From Deltaproteobacteria bacterium (GTDB lineage: Bacteria > Myxococcota_A > Polyangia > Nannocystales > Nannocystaceae): DNA of 58,795 nucleotides. Positions 18,341-27,412 of the stretch are shown here, piece after piece. The number at the start of each line of letters is the position of its first letter. The first letter of the stretch is position 1. The stretch spans positions 1 to 58,795 of the forward strand of contig RFGU01000058.1 in the NCBI GenBank assembly GCA_003696955.1. The letters are read 5' to 3'. Made by a program: the position numbers and the translations under genes. The notes beneath the pieces are model-generated. The model made no database searches and had not been told where the DNA came from. It saw nothing but the letters and a program-made list of their open reading frames with translations.

Positions 18341-18709
18341 TCACGCATCCACGCACACGAGGACGTCCTCCTCCGTCTCCACGTCCGACTCGGTGTCACA
18401 CGTGTAGCCGCCACCGAGCGTATCGACGCATTCGCCGTCCGTGGCACAGGGAAAGAGGCACACCCCGTGGATGGACTCGGTGTCCACGCACAGGGTGCCG
18501 CTCGGACAATCCTCGTGACGCGCGCAATTGCGGGTGCAAAGGCCTCCGGGGAAGCCGTCGATGCAACGCCCCCCCGAGCAATCGCCGTTTGCGTCGCACC
18601 CCGTGTAGATCACGTGGTGCGCGTCGTCGCCGTGGTCCGAGCAGGCGCCCGCGGCCATGCCGAGGCCGACGGCAAGGCCGATCGTGAGAAGGCGTGCGAT
18701 GCGGGCCAT
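18341..18709 (-). CDS. small cysteine-rich lipoprotein
   Basis: The protein has 122 residues. Its signal ends in the lipobox MAAGAC (Cys about residue 23). The mature part has about 13 cysteines in short modules (CDANGDCSGGRC, CPSGTLC, CATDGEC), a disulfide-rich style common in myxobacterial outer-surface lipoproteins. It lies 30 bases after the beta-propeller lipoprotein gene on the same strand and is probably co-transcribed with it; that neighbour has a similar CAKDTDCKGARIC module. No enzymatic motif is visible. Confidence 0.8.
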   Translation of the reverse strand: MARIARLLTIGLAVGLGMAAGACSDHGDDAHHVIYTGCDANGDCSGGRCIDGFPGGLCTRNCARHEDCPSGTLCVDTESIHGVCLFPCATDGECVDTLGGGYTCDTESDVETEEDVLVCVDA

Positions 18710-18739
18710 CGTTGCCCCGTGCCCGATGCCGGCCCGGCG

Positions 18740-20071
18740 TTACGGGCCACCCGCCTCGACGATCCCCCGGAGCACGCCGTCGTCGGCCCCCACCACGAGG
18801 GTGCCCCCGTCGGTGATGGCGACGCTGGCGTCCACGTCGGCCCCGAGGTCGAGGGCCCAGGCCACCGTGCCGTCGGGGGTGACGGCGTAGAGGTGATCGT
18901 CCTGCGACCCGAAGAACGCCACGTCGGCGGCGTCGAGGATCGGCGACGCCATGATGGGCCCCCCCGTGGAGAGGGTCCACAGGAGATCGCCGTCCGGTGC
19001 GAGCACGTGCAGGCGGCCGTCGAAGGACGTAACGTAGATGTTGCCGGACGACGCGACGGTCACGGCCGATCGCACGTCCCGGTCCGTGAGGTACCGAAAT
19101 CGCTGCTTGCCCGCCGGGTCGACGGCATAGACGGCACCGTCGTCGGCCCCGAACACCACGAACCCGTCGGGATGCCACGCCGGGGAGCCGTCCACGTCGG
19201 CGGCGACGGCGAACGCGAAGCGCAGGGATCCGTCGTGCGCGAGGGCCCAAAGGCCGCGCCCCTGGGTCCCCACGTAGACGGCATCTTCGGTCACCAGTGG
19301 CGTGGAGAAGACGTGGGGCGCCCGCTCCGGGGGCGGCGGGTGATGCCACAGGATGCGCCCGTCGGGCGCAAGGCGGTACAGGCCGTCGGCGCCCACGTAG
19401 AGCGTGCCGTCGGGCGCCACGGTGGGACCGCCGTCGACGTCGCAGCGGGCCCCTTCGGGCCCCGGCTTGCGGACGCCCTCGCACGTGCCCAGGCGATGGC
19501 GTGCCACGACCTCCCCCGAGTCCGCGTCGAGCACGTAGAGCACGTCGTCGTCCGCGCCGACGTAGACCCGGCCTTCGACCACGGCCGCAGTGCCCCAGAT
19601 CATGCCGCCGAGCTGGGTCGAGAACGCGATCCGGCCCGCCTCCGCGCCTTCGGCGACGACGGCCACGAAACGGCCGGCGTGGGTGCCCACGTAGGCGCGA
19701 AGCGGTGCGTCGGCCGACGGCCGCGCCAGGGCCGCCCGTGCGAACACGACGCTGCCAAGGGACACGGTCCACGCGACGTGCGGCCGAAGGTGGGGCCCCC
19801 GTGCGGCAGGTGGCATCCCCCCAGGTCCCCCACGGACCCACGCACCCGGCGTCATGGGCGGGGGGCCGGCCTTCGGTTCGTCCTGCGCCGGCGCATCGTG
19901 CGTGGTCGCGGGCTTGGGATCGACGCATCGCCCGGCCTCGCAGATCCGCGCCCCCTTGCAGTCGGTGTCCTTCGCGCAAGGGGCGGGCCGACGGCAGGCC
20001 GAAAGGCTCGTCGCGATCGCGGTGGCCGATGCCCCCGCGAGGATCGCCCGGCGCAACCTCGCGACCGGCAT
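18740..20071 (-). CDS. PQQ-like beta-propeller lipoprotein
   Basis: The protein has 443 residues from ATG 20071, giving a lipoprotein signal that ends TSLSAC; the longer open frame to 20155 adds an unlikely N-terminus. A small Cys module (CAKDTDCKGARICEAGRC) follows. From about residue 130 there are repeated blades of the PQQ/BamB type (RVYVGADDDVLYVLDADSGE, AVYVGTQGRGLWALAHDGS, FVVFGADDGAVYAVDPAGK, IYVTSFDGRLHVLAPDGD, FFGSQDDHLYAVTPDG, LVVGADDGVLRG). No PQQ-binding or dehydrogenase residues are evident, so a structural or binding role at the cell surface is likely. Confidence 0.85.
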   Translation of the reverse strand: MPVARLRRAILAGASATAIATSLSACRRPAPCAKDTDCKGARICEAGRCVDPKPATTHDAPAQDEPKAGPPPMTPGAWVRGGPGGMPPAARGPHLRPHVAWTVSLGSVVFARAALARPSADAPLRAYVGTHAGRFVAVVAEGAEAGRIAFSTQLGGMIWGTAAVVEGRVYVGADDDVLYVLDADSGEVVARHRLGTCEGVRKPGPEGARCDVDGGPTVAPDGTLYVGADGLYRLAPDGRILWHHPPPPERAPHVFSTPLVTEDAVYVGTQGRGLWALAHDGSLRFAFAVAADVDGSPAWHPDGFVVFGADDGAVYAVDPAGKQRFRYLTDRDVRSAVTVASSGNIYVTSFDGRLHVLAPDGDLLWTLSTGGPIMASPILDAADVAFFGSQDDHLYAVTPDGTVAWALDLGADVDASVAITDGGTLVVGADDGVLRGIVEAGGP

Positions 20072-20208
20072 GCGCTGCAGAGATTCGGCTCTCGTCGGCT
20101 TTGACACGTGGGGGGCCCGGTGGTACGGGTACCGAAAGAACCCCGAATCTACCACCTGCCCGCCGGCCGGTCGCCGTCTCCGGTGGCCCGCCCCCTCGAG
20201 GAACCGCC

Positions 20209-21096
20209 ATGGCCCAACGCTCGGCCTCGCGCGTCAAGAAGGAAGACGCCGTCGAAGAAATCTACTATCGCAAGGGAGACATCGATTTTTGCTTCCTGCT
20301 CAACCGCAGGCACCACAACCTGCGGGTCTTCGACTATCGCGTCGGAAACTACCAGCAAAAACGGGACTTCTTCGACCGGATCGCCTGGAGCGAGGGGCTC
20401 AAGAAGGTCTACACGGTGGTGGAGAAGCAGGACTCGAAGAGTTGGCGAAGCGTGGGATTTTCGCGCGAAGGGGCGATTCCCGGCTATTTTCGCACGGCCG
20501 ACGCCTACGTGATGAGCCGGGTGTACACCGACGACGGCGAGCCCATCGCTGGCGGGGCCCCCAAGCTCAACGCGCCGTCCTACAAGCCTCGCGAACTCGA
20601 GGTGAGCCTGCCCAAGTCCCTTTCCTTCGACGTGGTGGAGGACGAGACCGTCCTCGACCGCGTGACCCGCGCCCACGAGAACGATGCGCTCTATGCGCCG
20701 TTCCGCCGGGAGGTGTACCGGCCCGACGTGGCGATCAAGGGGCGCGTAGGGCGCCGCGAATTCTGGGTGGGGGCCGAGACGGACAGCTCCTTCGGCCACG
20801 CCAAGGTGGACGTCCTCGCAGGCGCGGAGGCCCTGGGCAAGGACGAGACGTTCGCCATCTACGTGGCGGCCATGGAGCAGCTCATCTCGGAGTTGGCGGC
20901 ACGGGACACCGCCTCGGCCTTCGCGGTCTGTCCCGTGGACGTGCCCGCGCTCAACGAACTCTTCGCGACCCTGGGCTTCAAGGTGACGGGACGCCTCACG
21001 GATCACTTGGTCCGGGGTGACGGGTACGTCGGCGCCCAAATCTGGCACAAGCGGGTGGTTCACACCCAGACGCCCAAGATCTCGGTCTTCGGCTGA
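20209..21096 (+). CDS. putative GNAT acetyltransferase, AblB-like
   Basis: The protein has 295 residues. The ATG at 20209 follows GAGGA (20199-20203). An N-terminal half containing GFSREGAIPGYFRTADAYVM resembles the N-terminus of beta-lysine acetyltransferase AblB, where G...IPGFF is a signature. The C-terminal half is GNAT-like and ends LGFKVTGRLTDHLVRGDG, close to the AblB tail. AblB makes the osmolyte N6-acetyl-beta-lysine together with lysine 2,3-aminomutase (AblA), but no aminomutase gene is in this window, so the substrate may differ. The family call comes from motif memory only. Confidence 0.5.
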   Translation: MAQRSASRVKKEDAVEEIYYRKGDIDFCFLLNRRHHNLRVFDYRVGNYQQKRDFFDRIAWSEGLKKVYTVVEKQDSKSWRSVGFSREGAIPGYFRTADAYVMSRVYTDDGEPIAGGAPKLNAPSYKPRELEVSLPKSLSFDVVEDETVLDRVTRAHENDALYAPFRREVYRPDVAIKGRVGRREFWVGAETDSSFGHAKVDVLAGAEALGKDETFAIYVAAMEQLISELAARDTASAFAVCPVDVPALNELFATLGFKVTGRLTDHLVRGDGYVGAQIWHKRVVHTQTPKISVFG

Positions 21097-21212
21097 CGCC
21101 CTGGCGCAAGACGCGCATGAACGACGGAGCGGTGCGCCGGCGACGTGTGCGCCGATCCCCCGGTGCCGTAGGCGCGCAGCCAACCCCGCGCATGCCGCGC
21201 ACACCTTGCGGA

Positions 21213-21247
21213 TCCGCTATCCGTGACCATGATGGGGTCATAGCGGA
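21213..21247 (+). promoter_or_regulatory. large inverted repeat upstream of the sigma factor gene
   Basis: Left arm TCCGCTAT (21213-21220) plus GACC (21225-21228, after a 4-base interruption) pairs with GGTCATAGCGGA (21236-21247): 12 paired bases around a 7-base centre. It sits 59 bases before the chosen start codon and could be an operator or a leader hairpin. Confidence 0.45.
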
Positions 21248-21305
21248 TGAACCCATGTTCTGGGAATCCTCCCCGAACGAAGGGGGTTCTCCGTCACGAG
21301 CGCAA

Positions 21306-22562
21306 ATGGCACGCCGCATCATGACCGACCGATTCACCAAGAACTCCAACCGCGATTCGAGCGATCCGTCGCCGACGACCGATCCGCTCACGCGCTACCT
21401 GTCGGAGCTTTCACGCCACTCGGTGATGACGCCCGAAGAGGAGCGGCGTCGGGCTCAGGAGATCGCCGAGCTGCGAGCCGGCTACTGGCGCGCCCTCCTC
21501 TCCCACCCGCCTTCGGTGGCGCCGATCGTTGCGTTCGCGCGGCAGGGAGAACTGCTCGAGCCGGTCGACGACGCCCTCTTCGACCGCGCCGTCAGGACGG
21601 CCCGCCGCCTGCGGGATCGGGACACGCGCGCCAACCTGAAGGCGTACGAGGCCGCCGTGGCCGAACTCGCGGCGGCAATGGCCTACGCCGATCCCGAGTG
21701 CAAGATCGCAGACCCCGTCCGTCGGGACCTCGAGCGCCTCGCCCGGGGCGAACGCCCCGAAACGCTCGAGATGCGACGCCCGCCGCGAGCCTCGGGCCGG
21801 TTCGCCGCCTACCTCGGCCGCGTCCGCCTCGCCCACCAGCGCCTATGCCGGGCGCGGGAGGCCTTCGTCCGGGCCAACCTGCGCCTGGTGGTGAAGATGG
21901 CCCTGCGTTATCGGGGCGGGCTGCTGCCCCTGCCGGATCTCGTCCAGGAGGGCAACTTGGGCCTGATGAAGGCCGTGGACCGCTTCGACGTGCGCAAGGG
22001 CTTTCGGTTCTCAACCTACGCCTCGTGGTGGATCCGTCACGCCATGACCCGGGCCGCCGTCAACACGGGCCGGACGATCCGGATCCCCGCCCACCTCGAC
22101 ACCAGCCACGCGAAGATCGCCAAGGCACGACGCAAGCTGGCCGGGTGCCTCGGCCGCTCCCCGACCCTGCGGGAGGTCGCGGCCGAGACGGGACTTACGC
22201 CGGAGCAGGTCGCCGACGCCGAGGAGGCCGTGCGCGCGCGAACCCTGAGCATGGAGACGTCCCAGAGCGACGAGACCCGCACGCCCCTGCGCGACCTGCT
22301 GCCCGATCCCGAGGGCAACCCCACGCCCGACCGACTCGAGGACGAGGCGGTCGCACGCAAGCTCCACGAGGCCATGGAGGACTTAAGCCCCATCGAGGTG
22401 GACATCCTGACCAAGCGTTTCGGGCTCGAAGGCGAGCGGGAGCACACCCTGGCCGAGGTGGGCAGGACCCATCGCCTCTCCCGGGAACGGATCCGGCAGA
22501 TCCAGAACCAAGCCCTCGCCAAGGTCCGGGCCTACCTCGAGCTGCAGGGCATCGAGGGCTGA
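21306..22562 (+). CDS. group-2 sigma-70 factor (RpoD-like)
   Basis: The protein has 418 residues from ATG 21306. ATG 21321 or 21255 are possible, and none has a good Shine-Dalgarno. Region 1.2 ([21 protein letters not shown], about 26-46) is followed by an insertion of about 130 residues. Region 2 then has [18 protein letters not shown] and [18 protein letters not shown], and [16 protein letters not shown] for minus-10 melting. Region 3 follows, and region 4 has [23 protein letters not shown] for minus-35 binding. There is no region 1.1, so this is an alternative rather than the primary sigma. Position immediately before htpG hints at stress regulation, but a terminator-like stem lies between them. 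Confidence 0.9.
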   Translation: MARRIMTDRFTKNSNRDSSDPSPTTDPLTRYLSELSRHSVMTPEEERRRAQEIAELRAGYWRALLSHPPSVAPIVAFARQGELLEPVDDALFDRAVRTARRLRDRDTRANLKAYEAAVAELAAAMAYADPECKIADPVRRDLERLARGERPETLEMRRPPRASGRFAAYLGRVRLAHQRLCRAREAFVRANLRLVVKMALRYRGGLLPLPDLVQEGNLGLMKAVDRFDVRKGFRFSTYASWWIRHAMTRAAVNTGRTIRIPAHLDTSHAKIAKARRKLAGCLGRSPTLREVAAETGLTPEQVADAEEAVRARTLSMETSQSDETRTPLRDLLPDPEGNPTPDRLEDEAVARKLHEAMEDLSPIEVDILTKRFGLEGEREHTLAEVGRTHRLSRERIRQIQNQALAKVRAYLELQGIEG

Positions 22563-22565
22563 TCG

Positions 22566-22588
22566 CGCGCCCGGAACCGGGGGGCGCG
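22566..22588 (+). terminator. CGCGCCC/GGGCGCG stem after the sigma gene
   Basis: A perfect 7-bp G+C stem with a 9-base loop begins four bases after the sigma factor stop. It lacks a T-tract. It separates the sigma gene from the htpG promoter region. Confidence 0.4.
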
Positions 22589-22596
22589 AATGCCGC

Positions 22597-22624
22597 TTGA
22601 CCTTGCGGGGACACGATCTAGGTT
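22597..22624 (+). promoter_or_regulatory. candidate htpG promoter TTGACC-16-TAGGTT
   Basis: TTGACC at 22597-22602 matches the minus-35 consensus in five of six positions. TAGGTT lies 16 bases downstream. A leader of about 15 bases with AGGAGG precedes the htpG start. No CIRCE element is seen. Confidence 0.4.
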
Positions 22625-22645
22625 TCGCGGCAGGAGGTGCCCGCC

Positions 22646-24547
22646 GTGTCGCAACCAGCCACCGAGACCCATCGCTTCGAGGCGGAGGTCGACGCCGTCT
22701 TGCGGCTCGTCACCCACTCGCTCTACACGAACCGCGAGGTCTTCCTGCGCGAGCTGGTGTCGAACGCCGTCGACGCCCTCGACAAGGCGCGGATCCTCGC
22801 CCTCGCCGGCGAGGCGTTGCGTCCCGTCGAGGGCGAGCCGAAGATCCGCATCCTCCTCGACAAGGACGCCAAGACGATCAGCGTAGAGGACGACGGCATC
22901 GGCATGACGGCCGAGGAGGTGCGCGAGAACCTCGGACGCATCGCCCACTCGGGCACACGACGCTTCCTCGAGGAGGTCGCCAAGGGGGCCAAGCCCGACG
23001 ACGCATCCCTCATCGGCCAGTTCGGCGTGGGCTTCTACGCCAGCTTCATCGTGGCCGACCGGGTCGAGGTGGACACCCTCTCGGCGCGCCCCGACGCCGT
23101 CGCGGTGCGGTGGACCTCGACGGGCGACGGCACCTACCAGATCGCGCCGTCCGACCGCACGCGGCGCGGCACGAAGGTGACGCTCCACGTGGGCGAGCGC
23201 GGCCAGGAGTTTCTCGACGCGACGGTCATCGAGCGCATCGTCAAGCGCTACAGCAACTTCGTCCTCTACCCCATCGAGCTCGTCGACGAGTCCGCCGACG
23301 ATGCGAAGCCGCGGCGGATCAACGCCACCAAGGCCTTCTGGACCCGTCCCCCCAAGGAGATCTCCGACGAGGAGTACGACGACTTCTACCGCGAGTTCAT
23401 GGGGGGCTTTCTGCTGCCCGGGGACGAGCCCCTGACTCGGCTCCACTTCTCCATGGACGCCCCGATCCAGTTCCACGCCCTGCTCTACGTACCGGGGCGC
23501 GCCCCCATGGAACTGCTCGGCGAGGCCTCCCGGGGGGTGGCCCTCTACGCCCGGCACGTCCTCGTCATGGAACGCGCCGAAAAGCTCGTGCCCGTCTACC
23601 TCCGCTTCCTGCGGGGCGTCGTCGACTCCGAGGACGTCCCGCTCAACGTGTCGCGCGAGGCCGTGCAGGATCACCAGTCGGTCAGCGCCATCCGTCGGCA
23701 GATCACGCGCAAGGTCCTCGCGCACCTCGACGCCCTCGCCAAGGACGACCGCGAGACCTTCGAGAAGATCTGGAACCGCTTCGGCGCGATCCTCAAGGAG
23801 GGGATCCACACCGACAACGCCCACCGGGACCAACTCGCGAAGCTCCTGCGCTATCCCACCACCACGTCCGGGGGCGCCCTGGTCTCCCTCGACGAGTACG
23901 TCGCCTCCATGGCCGACGGCCAGAAGGCCATCTACTACATCACCGGGGCGTCGGTCGAAGAACTCGAAGCGTCGCCCCACCTCGAAGCCTGTCGCGAGCG
24001 TGGGATCCCCGTGCTCCTGATGACCGACCCGGTGGACGAATGGGTCGTCCTGAACCTCACGGAGTACGCGGGCAAGCCCCTCGAGAACGTCCGTAAGGGC
24101 AGTTGGGCGGGCCCCGACGGGGCGACCGAGGATGCGACCGACGAGACGGCGGACGCCGGTCGCATCGCTCACCTGATCGCGAAGGCCAAGGAGGTGCTCG
24201 GAGACCGCGTCGCCGACGTCCGGCCGTCCAAGCGTCTGCGCTCCTCGGCATCGTGCCTCGTCGATCCGCCCGACAGCCTCGGCCACAACATGGAGCGCCT
24301 CCTCGAGGCCGCCCGACGTCCGGTGACGGTGCGCCCCAAGATCCTCGAGCTGAACCCCGACCATCCCCTCGTGCGGGCGGCCGAGAAGATCGCCGCCGAC
24401 GCCCCGGACGACGAGCACCTGCCGCTGTACGTCGAGCTGTTCTTCGACATGGCCCAACTCGCCCAGGGGACGGTGGCCGACCCGGCTGGCGTGGTGCGCC
24501 GGATCCAGACGGTGATGCAAGAGGTCCTGCCGCCGGAAGTCTCGTGA
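22646..24547 (+). CDS. htpG: molecular chaperone HtpG (Hsp90)
   Basis: The protein has 633 residues, the usual HtpG length. The GTG at 22646 has AGGAGG (22632-22637) eight bases upstream; a GTG at 22637 lies inside that site and is rejected. ATP-lid and GHKL motifs are in place: ELVSNAVDA (36-44), EDDGIGM (81-87) and GQFGVGFYAS (124-133). The middle domain has PLNVSREAVQDHQSV and the C-terminal dimerisation region is complete. The chaperone remodels client proteins with DnaK. The last bases overlap the hemH start (GTGA), so the two are translationally coupled. Confidence 0.96.
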   Translation: MSQPATETHRFEAEVDAVLRLVTHSLYTNREVFLRELVSNAVDALDKARILALAGEALRPVEGEPKIRILLDKDAKTISVEDDGIGMTAEEVRENLGRIAHSGTRRFLEEVAKGAKPDDASLIGQFGVGFYASFIVADRVEVDTLSARPDAVAVRWTSTGDGTYQIAPSDRTRRGTKVTLHVGERGQEFLDATVIERIVKRYSNFVLYPIELVDESADDAKPRRINATKAFWTRPPKEISDEEYDDFYREFMGGFLLPGDEPLTRLHFSMDAPIQFHALLYVPGRAPMELLGEASRGVALYARHVLVMERAEKLVPVYLRFLRGVVDSEDVPLNVSREAVQDHQSVSAIRRQITRKVLAHLDALAKDDRETFEKIWNRFGAILKEGIHTDNAHRDQLAKLLRYPTTTSGGALVSLDEYVASMADGQKAIYYITGASVEELEASPHLEACRERGIPVLLMTDPVDEWVVLNLTEYAGKPLENVRKGSWAGPDGATEDATDETADAGRIAHLIAKAKEVLGDRVADVRPSKRLRSSASCLVDPPDSLGHNMERLLEAARRPVTVRPKILELNPDHPLVRAAEKIAADAPDDEHLPLYVELFFDMAQLAQGTVADPAGVVRRIQTVMQEVLPPEVS

Positions 24548-25656
24548 CGGGTTCCGCCCCATCGGCGCCTGCGGGCCGCGTCGGCGGCCTGCTCGTCGCC
24601 CTCGGTACCCCGGCGGCCCCCACGACCAAGGCCGTGCGAGCCTACCTGCGGGAGTTCCTCTCCGATCCTCGGGTCATCGACCTTCCGGCGCCCCTGCGGT
24701 GGATGCTCGTCAACCTCGTCATCGCCCCGTTCCGCGCACCGCACTCCGCCGCGGCCTATCGTCGCATCTGGACCGAAGAAGGCTCGCCCCTGCGCGTACA
24801 CGCCGAGGCCCTCCTCGATGCCGTACGCGCGCGACTCGGCGACACCATGCCCGTGGAGTTGGCCATGCGCTACGGCGCCCCCTCCATCGCGTCGGCGCTC
24901 CAACGGCTGCGAGCGGCCGGGGCCCGGGAGATCCGCGTCCTACCCCTCTATCCCCAGTGGGCGGCCAGCACGAGCGGCTCGGTGACGGCAAGGGTCTACG
25001 AACTCGCCGCGGACCGCTGGGAGCCCGAGCGCATCCTCGTCCTCCCCCCCTTCTTCGACGACCCGGGGTTCGTCGGCGCGACGGTGGGCGCCATCACGGC
25101 GGTCCTCGAAGCCCATCCCGTCGAAGCCCTGGTCTGCTCCTACCATGGCCTGCCCGAGCGGCACGTCCACAAGTCGTCGTCGGAGGCCGCCCCCTGCACC
25201 CTCGATGACGTGTGCTGCGCCGAGGTGCATGCCCACAACGCCCGCTGCTACCGGGCCCAGTGCATGGCAACCACCCGGCGGATCGCCGAGGCCCTCGGCC
25301 GGCCGGACCTGCGCATCGAGTACGGCTTCCAGTCGCGACTCGGCCGCGACCCGTGGCTCGGCCCCACCACCACCGAGGTCCTCGACCGGCTCGCGGCCGA
25401 AGGGGTCCGCCACGTGGCCGTGGCATGCCCTTCGTTCGTCGCCGACTGCCTCGAGACCCTCGAGGAGATCGGCATCGCGGCCCGAGAACGCTTCATCGCG
25501 CAAGGCGGCGCCAACCTCGTCCTCGTGCCGGCCGCCAACGCCGATCCGCGCTTCGCCGACGCCGTGGCCCGCATGTTACAGCGGGGAGCGCAGCCCGTCG
25601 GAGACGGACTCGTGTCCCTGTCGGCGCCGACTGCCCGCCGAGCCGACGGCGCCTAG
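24544..25656 (+). CDS. hemH: ferrochelatase
   Basis: The protein has 370 residues. The GTG start overlaps the htpG stop. The catalytic block SYHGLPERH lies at 199-207 with the conserved His 201. Other family blocks are GTPAAPTTKAVRAYLREFL, AMRYGAPSI and YGFQSRLGRDPWLGP. Cysteines in LDDVCCAEVHAHNARCYRAQC could support an iron-sulfur cluster or only local structure; bacterial members vary. The enzyme inserts ferrous iron into protoporphyrin IX to finish heme b. Coupling to a chaperone gene is unusual but may simply be operon packing. Confidence 0.94.
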   Translation: MTGSAPSAPAGRVGGLLVALGTPAAPTTKAVRAYLREFLSDPRVIDLPAPLRWMLVNLVIAPFRAPHSAAAYRRIWTEEGSPLRVHAEALLDAVRARLGDTMPVELAMRYGAPSIASALQRLRAAGAREIRVLPLYPQWAASTSGSVTARVYELAADRWEPERILVLPPFFDDPGFVGATVGAITAVLEAHPVEALVCSYHGLPERHVHKSSSEAAPCTLDDVCCAEVHAHNARCYRAQCMATTRRIAEALGRPDLRIEYGFQSRLGRDPWLGPTTTEVLDRLAAEGVRHVAVACPSFVADCLETLEEIGIAARERFIAQGGANLVLVPAANADPRFADAVARMLQRGAQPVGDGLVSLSAPTARRADGA

Positions 25657-25661
25657 CGCCC

Positions 25662-25946
25662 TCAAGCGGGTGCGAGGCCGGCTTCGATCCCCACGTCCAC
25701 GGAGGCGGCCGGACGCACGACCGACGGCGCGAGCGCCACGAAGCGGCCCGCAGCCTCGGCGAGTTCGTCGGCCGAAGGCCGTAGGAAGGTGCCGACGTAC
25801 AGGTAGCCCCGCCGTTCGAGTTCCTCCTCGGGCTCGGCGTGGACGAGCGATCCGTCGAGGTCGATCCAGACCGTACGGTGACCGTGGTAGCCACGAAGCT
25901 CCTGGGCGAGGCCCTCGATCCGTTGCGAGAAGGCGCGTGCGTCCAT
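25662..25946 (-). CDS. small protein of unknown function
   Basis: The protein has 94 residues, beginning MDARAFSQRIEGLAQELRGY and ending with two short Val/Ala-rich segments. I recognise no family. It has no signal peptide or membrane segment and contains an acidic EPEEELERR helix. It lies between hemH (convergent, 5 bases away) and a strong terminator of the lipoprotein gene upstream, so it would need its own promoter. Strong third-position G+C bias supports it being coding, but it could be spurious. Confidence 0.5.
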   Translation of the reverse strand: MDARAFSQRIEGLAQELRGYHGHRTVWIDLDGSLVHAEPEEELERRGYLYVGTFLRPSADELAEAAGRFVALAPSVVRPAASVDVGIEAGLAPA

Positions 25947-25980
25947 GGCCCGAGCCTTCCACGGCGGAAGGCCCGGCCCC

Positions 25981-26010
25981 AAAAAACCGGCGCCGCGGGC
26001 GTCGGCCCGC
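25981..26010 (-). terminator. intrinsic terminator with T6 tract
   Basis: On the minus strand GCGGGC (26010-26005), a 4-base loop and GCCCGC (26000-25995) are followed by GGCGCCGG and then six T's (complement of 25981-25986). It begins three bases after the stop of the 26014 lipoprotein gene. It is the clearest rho-independent terminator in the window. Confidence 0.6.
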
Positions 26011-26013
26011 CCC

Positions 26014-27360
26014 CTACTCGCACGTCCAGGTGTCGTCGCAACCGATGACGACGCCCTGGCTCGCGTCCGTGGCGGTGAGGTAGAGATGGCCCGTGGCCGG
26101 GTCGCGCTCGACGTCGAGCACGGCTTCGACGTTGGCGAGATCCGTATCCCACAGGGGTTGGGCGCCGTTGATCAGGGGAAGATCGTAGGCCCAGATGTGC
26201 CCCGAAGCGCCACCGTAGTAGCCGACGCCCGCCCACTTGGTCGTTCCGCCGATGAACAGGGCGTTGCCGTCGGTGGCCAGGGACATCATGGCGTCGATGA
26301 GGGTGCCGTCGTCGTACGTGGCCTGCCCCGTCACCGTGCCGGTCGCGGCGTCGAGCGCCGCCACGAACGCCCGGGCGTTGCCGGACATGGCGTCGTCGAA
26401 GGCGCGGCCCACGACGTAGAGGTTGTCGCCGATCCGAATCGCGCCGAACACCTCGGTGGCCACGGCGCCGATGGCGATGGCGGCCGACGTGAACGTGGGC
26501 GCGCAGTTGCACGTGCAGGTCGGGTCGAAGTGGAGCAACACGGCATCGGCGGGCCGGTTGACGATGGCGTAGATCACCTCCTCGCCTTCGAGGAGCACGA
26601 AGCTCTCGCCAGCCTGGCCGCCCCACGTGAATCCGCAAGCCTGGCCGAGGGGCGATGCGCTGCCGAACCACGCACGCTGTTCCAAGGCCTCCCCCAGCTT
26701 GCCGGCGGCCCACAGGCGCCCGGTGGATACGCCCAAGATCGTGTTGAAATGGTCCTTCTTCTGGGTCGAGCCGTCGATGGGTACGGTCCAGTCGGCGGCC
26801 AGGGTGGTGGCGTCGAGGCGCCCCATGACCCCCTGCCACAGCCCGACGCCCGGCGAGGTGCGGCCCGCGACGAAGAGCCCGTCCACCGTCGCCGCCGCCG
26901 ACGTCCACACCGTCTCGGGGTTCATCCCGTGCCCGAACTGCACGGCGTCCTGTACCGTGCCGTCGCACGGATCGAGCACGGCCACGTGCCCTGCGCCCAT
27001 CTCGTTCTGGCCCACGACGTAGAGCCGACCGTCCGAGAGGGTGGCGCCGTAGAGCGTGGCGCTGGCGACGCTGGTGCGCCACGGCGCGGTGCAGTTGCCC
27101 CCCCCGGTGGTGCCCGAGGTGGAGACCGGCGAGGTCGTCGAGCCGTCCGTCCCCGGCCCGGACGAGCCCGAGTCGAGCCCCGTCGTCCCGGGCCCGGTCG
27201 TACTCGTCGCGCTGTCGCCGGTCGCACCGCCCGTTCCGTCCGTGTCCGTCTCGCCCGTCTCACCACCCCGCGTCATCCCGGCGTCACCCTTGGCACAAGC
27301 TGCGACCACGGCAAGGGCCGCGAGAACGATGTTCCTTCGCGATGGAGCGTAAGCTGGCAT
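26014..27360 (-). CDS. Thr/Ser/Gly-linker lipoprotein with propeller-like domain
   Basis: The protein has 448 residues. The signal MPAYAPSRRNIVLAALAVVAAC ends at a lipobox Cys (residue 22). A low-complexity linker of Gly, Thr and Ser runs to about residue 85, then CTAPWRTSVAS starts the folded part. Repeated segments of the kind LYVVGQNEMGAGHVAVLDP, LFVAGRTSPGVGLWQ, LYVVGRAFDDA and LFIGGTTKWAG suggest a beta-propeller. Cysteines in DPTCTCNC and GCDDTWTC could form disulfides. No enzyme motif is seen. It is co-directional with metG and the cobalamin-binding gene, 52 bases after the latter. A start at 27375 is also possible. Confidence 0.8.
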   Translation of the reverse strand: MPAYAPSRRNIVLAALAVVAACAKGDAGMTRGGETGETDTDGTGGATGDSATSTTGPGTTGLDSGSSGPGTDGSTTSPVSTSGTTGGGNCTAPWRTSVASATLYGATLSDGRLYVVGQNEMGAGHVAVLDPCDGTVQDAVQFGHGMNPETVWTSAAATVDGLFVAGRTSPGVGLWQGVMGRLDATTLAADWTVPIDGSTQKKDHFNTILGVSTGRLWAAGKLGEALEQRAWFGSASPLGQACGFTWGGQAGESFVLLEGEEVIYAIVNRPADAVLLHFDPTCTCNCAPTFTSAAIAIGAVATEVFGAIRIGDNLYVVGRAFDDAMSGNARAFVAALDAATGTVTGQATYDDGTLIDAMMSLATDGNALFIGGTTKWAGVGYYGGASGHIWAYDLPLINGAQPLWDTDLANVEAVLDVERDPATGHLYLTATDASQGVVIGCDDTWTCE

Positions 27361-27412
27361 CCCCTGCGCGAGCATGGCGGACCGTGCGCGAGCCCGCAAG
27401 GGGGACGATCCC

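Noticed and set aside
22637-22645. GTG 22637 as the htpG start
   Set aside because: It overlaps the AGGAGG Shine-Dalgarno that serves GTG 22646.
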